Shown in pieces: positions 5,917 to 6,606 of a stretch of DNA of 6,606 bases. Each line of letters starts with the position of its first letter. Position 1 is the stretch's first letter. A model generated the notes under the pieces. It was not told the DNA's origin. It worked only from the letters and a program-made list of their open reading frames with translations, and did no database searches. The DNA is taken from NCBI GenBank assembly GCA_964471535.1, contig CAYYHA010000235.1, positions 1 to 6,606 of the forward strand, in the 5' to 3' direction. Position numbers and translations under genes: made by a program. The stretch comes from CAYYHA01 sp964471535 (lineage in GTDB: Bacteria > Myxococcota > Myxococcia > SLRQ01).

Positions 5917-5967
5917 TTGGGCGTCCCCCAAAGCCTGTAGAATAGCGCGCACCCGGCCCATGGAAAA
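5917..5967. promoter_or_regulatory. Candidate overlapping divergent promoters
   Basis: The two start codons (GTG at 5915 minus, ATG at 5960 plus) are only 44 nt apart, so the promoters must overlap. On the plus strand TAGAAT (5938-5943) matches the -10 consensus at 5 of 6 positions. The -35 candidate TTGGGC (5917-5922) is weak and has a short 15-nt spacer. On the minus strand TATTCT (5939-5944) matches 4 of 6, with TTTTCC (5962-5967) at a 17-nt spacer matching only 3 of 6. The plus-strand promoter would put the ATG about 10 nt after the start of transcription with no Shine-Dalgarno sequence, that is, nearly leaderless. Confidence 0.25.
5924..5929 (-). promoter_or_regulatory. Ribosome binding site deciding the regulator GTG start
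   Basis: On the minus strand this is GGGGGA, 8 nt upstream of the GTG at 5915. It is the reason for preferring the 221-residue product over the 240-residue version starting at 5972. Confidence 0.5.
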
Positions 5968-6606
5968 GACATCTGTGTCCAATGAGGTCACACCCATTCG
6001 GAAAGTGCCTCTGGCGGCCCCCCTGACGCCTCTCGGGGCCATTGTGGCGGTGATCGCCGCGGGAGGCCTATTCGGTGCCGGCCCCGCCCCGACCCCCTTC
6101 GAGCTGCAGCTTCCGGCGGGATTCGCCACCGTCGAGGCACCGGTGGACGGTCCGACCCGGGTGGCGAGCCTCCCGCCGGTGGCGGGGACCACGGAAGGCG
6201 AGATCCTGCTCCAGGCGACGGAAATCGAGGGGGAGGGGGCGCTCTTCGTGGCTCGGGTGCCGGCTCCTCTGCGGATTTCGGAGGATCTGCGGGAACGGGT
6301 TGCTTTGCGTGCTCCCGAGGCCTTTCGCGCCCTTTGGGGGGTCGACTATCGGCTCGTCTCGGTACAGCCAGTCGAGATGGCGGGCCGGGAGTGCCTCGAG
6401 ATCCAGGGGCGGATCGAGGGCGATCGGGGAACCCGCACCGTGCTCACCGTGTTCGTCCCCTCCGAGGACGCCCACTTCGTCGTCTCGGGGGCCGTGCCCA
6501 GCGGCCCCGGCGAGGAGGCGGCGCTCGCCCATCTCCGGGCGGCGTTCGCCACCTTCCGGGCACCTCCGCCGCGCCGCCGGGGGCTGTGGGCGCGGCTTCG
6601 GGATCC
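5960..6606 (+). CDS. Unrecognised membrane-anchored protein, C-terminus cut off by window edge
   Basis: The frame is open from the ATG at 5960 to the end of the window (215 complete codons, no stop), with codon use like the neighbours. After about 20 residues (MEKTSVSNEVTPIRKVPLAA) comes one hydrophobic segment, PLGAIVAVIAAGGLFGAG (about 23-40), followed by an export-compatible Pro-rich stretch. It is probably an uncleaved anchor with the rest in the periplasm. The remainder alternates strands and helices: PFELQLPAGFATVE, then VEMAGRECLEIQGRIEG, TVLTVFVPSEDAHFVVSGAVP and ALAHLRAAFATFRAPP. This order (lipid-like strand start, a late 'FVVSG' strand, and a final helix ending in 'TFR') resembles PsbP/DcrB-like lipoproteins that shield or bind at the envelope, but the match is by eye and weak. 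There is no Shine-Dalgarno before 5960. A GTG at 5975 is an alternative start preceded by GGAAAAG. The gene is divergent from the response regulator, which may control it. Confidence 0.75.
   Translation, partial: MEKTSVSNEVTPIRKVPLAAPLTPLGAIVAVIAAGGLFGAGPAPTPFELQLPAGFATVEAPVDGPTRVASLPPVAGTTEGEILLQATEIEGEGALFVARVPAPLRISEDLRERVALRAPEAFRALWGVDYRLVSVQPVEMAGRECLEIQGRIEGDRGTRTVLTVFVPSEDAHFVVSGAVPSGPGEEAALAHLRAAFATFRAPPPRRRGLWARLRD
5974..5992. promoter_or_regulatory. Imperfect palindrome TGTGTCC-N5-GGTCACA
   Basis: A 19-nt inverted repeat with 7-nt arms matching at 6 of 7 positions, centred about 68 nt upstream of the regulator GTG. It also lies just inside the start of the plus-strand gene. Size, spacing and position suit an operator for a dimeric regulator, possibly the divergent regulator itself. 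The spacing does not fit the CRP site (TGTGA-N6-TCACA). The GGTCACA arm, read on the other strand, shares TGTGAC with the sequence around the palindrome upstream of pfk, which may be chance. Confidence 0.3.

Noticed and set aside
5916..5972. 19-residue N-terminal extension of the response regulator from an ATG at 5972
   Set aside because: It precedes the receiver fold, covers the divergent promoter region, and the GTG at 5915 has a properly spaced GGGGGA.
5974..5992. CRP/FNR-type binding site
   Set aside because: The half-sites resemble TGTGA/TCACA, but the spacing between them is 9 nt instead of 6 and one arm has TGTGT.
5071..6192. Minus-strand open frame of 373 codons across the divergent region
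   Set aside because: It overlaps the response regulator in another frame and runs antisense to the plus-strand gene; its product is Arg/Pro/Gly-rich without motifs.

Overview
The window comes from a very GC-rich bacterium. Its signalling repertoire is typical of a deltaproteobacterium or myxobacterium: a transmembrane Hanks-type Ser/Thr kinase with PEGA domains, a 6-phosphofructokinase encoded directly upstream of that kinase, and an FHA-GAF protein of the kind that often continues into a sigma-54 activator. Taxonomy is inferred from this architecture only. A run of 10 N inside the kinase gene shows this is a draft or scaffolded assembly. No rRNA, tRNA, CRISPR array or mobile element is visible, and no gene-free stretch is longer than about 110 bases.

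Six genes lie on the minus strand, transcribed from right to left. They are a NarL/FixJ-type regulator (5915-5250), a small TPR protein (5218-4631), phosphofructokinase (4522-3464), the Ser/Thr kinase (3467-1530), a secreted or membrane TPR/coiled-coil protein (1533-517) and an FHA-GAF protein cut by the left edge (514-<1). The pfk-kinase and kinase-TPR junctions are ATGA overlaps, and the last junction has a 2-nt gap, so these four genes are almost certainly one translationally coupled operon. A 108-nt spacer with a short palindrome separates them from the regulator/TPR pair. One gene runs on the plus strand (5960->6606), divergent from the regulator and cut by the right edge. It encodes a protein with one N-terminal membrane segment and no family I can name with confidence.

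The main biological point is the pfk-kinase operon. It matches the established Myxococcus xanthus arrangement in which Pkn4 phosphorylates and activates its operon partner PfkN, linking Ser/Thr phosphorylation to glycolytic flux. Here the pair is extended by a membrane-associated TPR/coiled-coil protein and an FHA-GAF protein, which suggests a sensor, kinase, enzyme and readout module.

Two phospho-signalling domains have lost hallmark residues. The regulator's receiver has Glu where the phosphoacceptor Asp should be. The FHA domain lacks the Ser and His that normally bind phosphothreonine. Both may signal in non-canonical ways.
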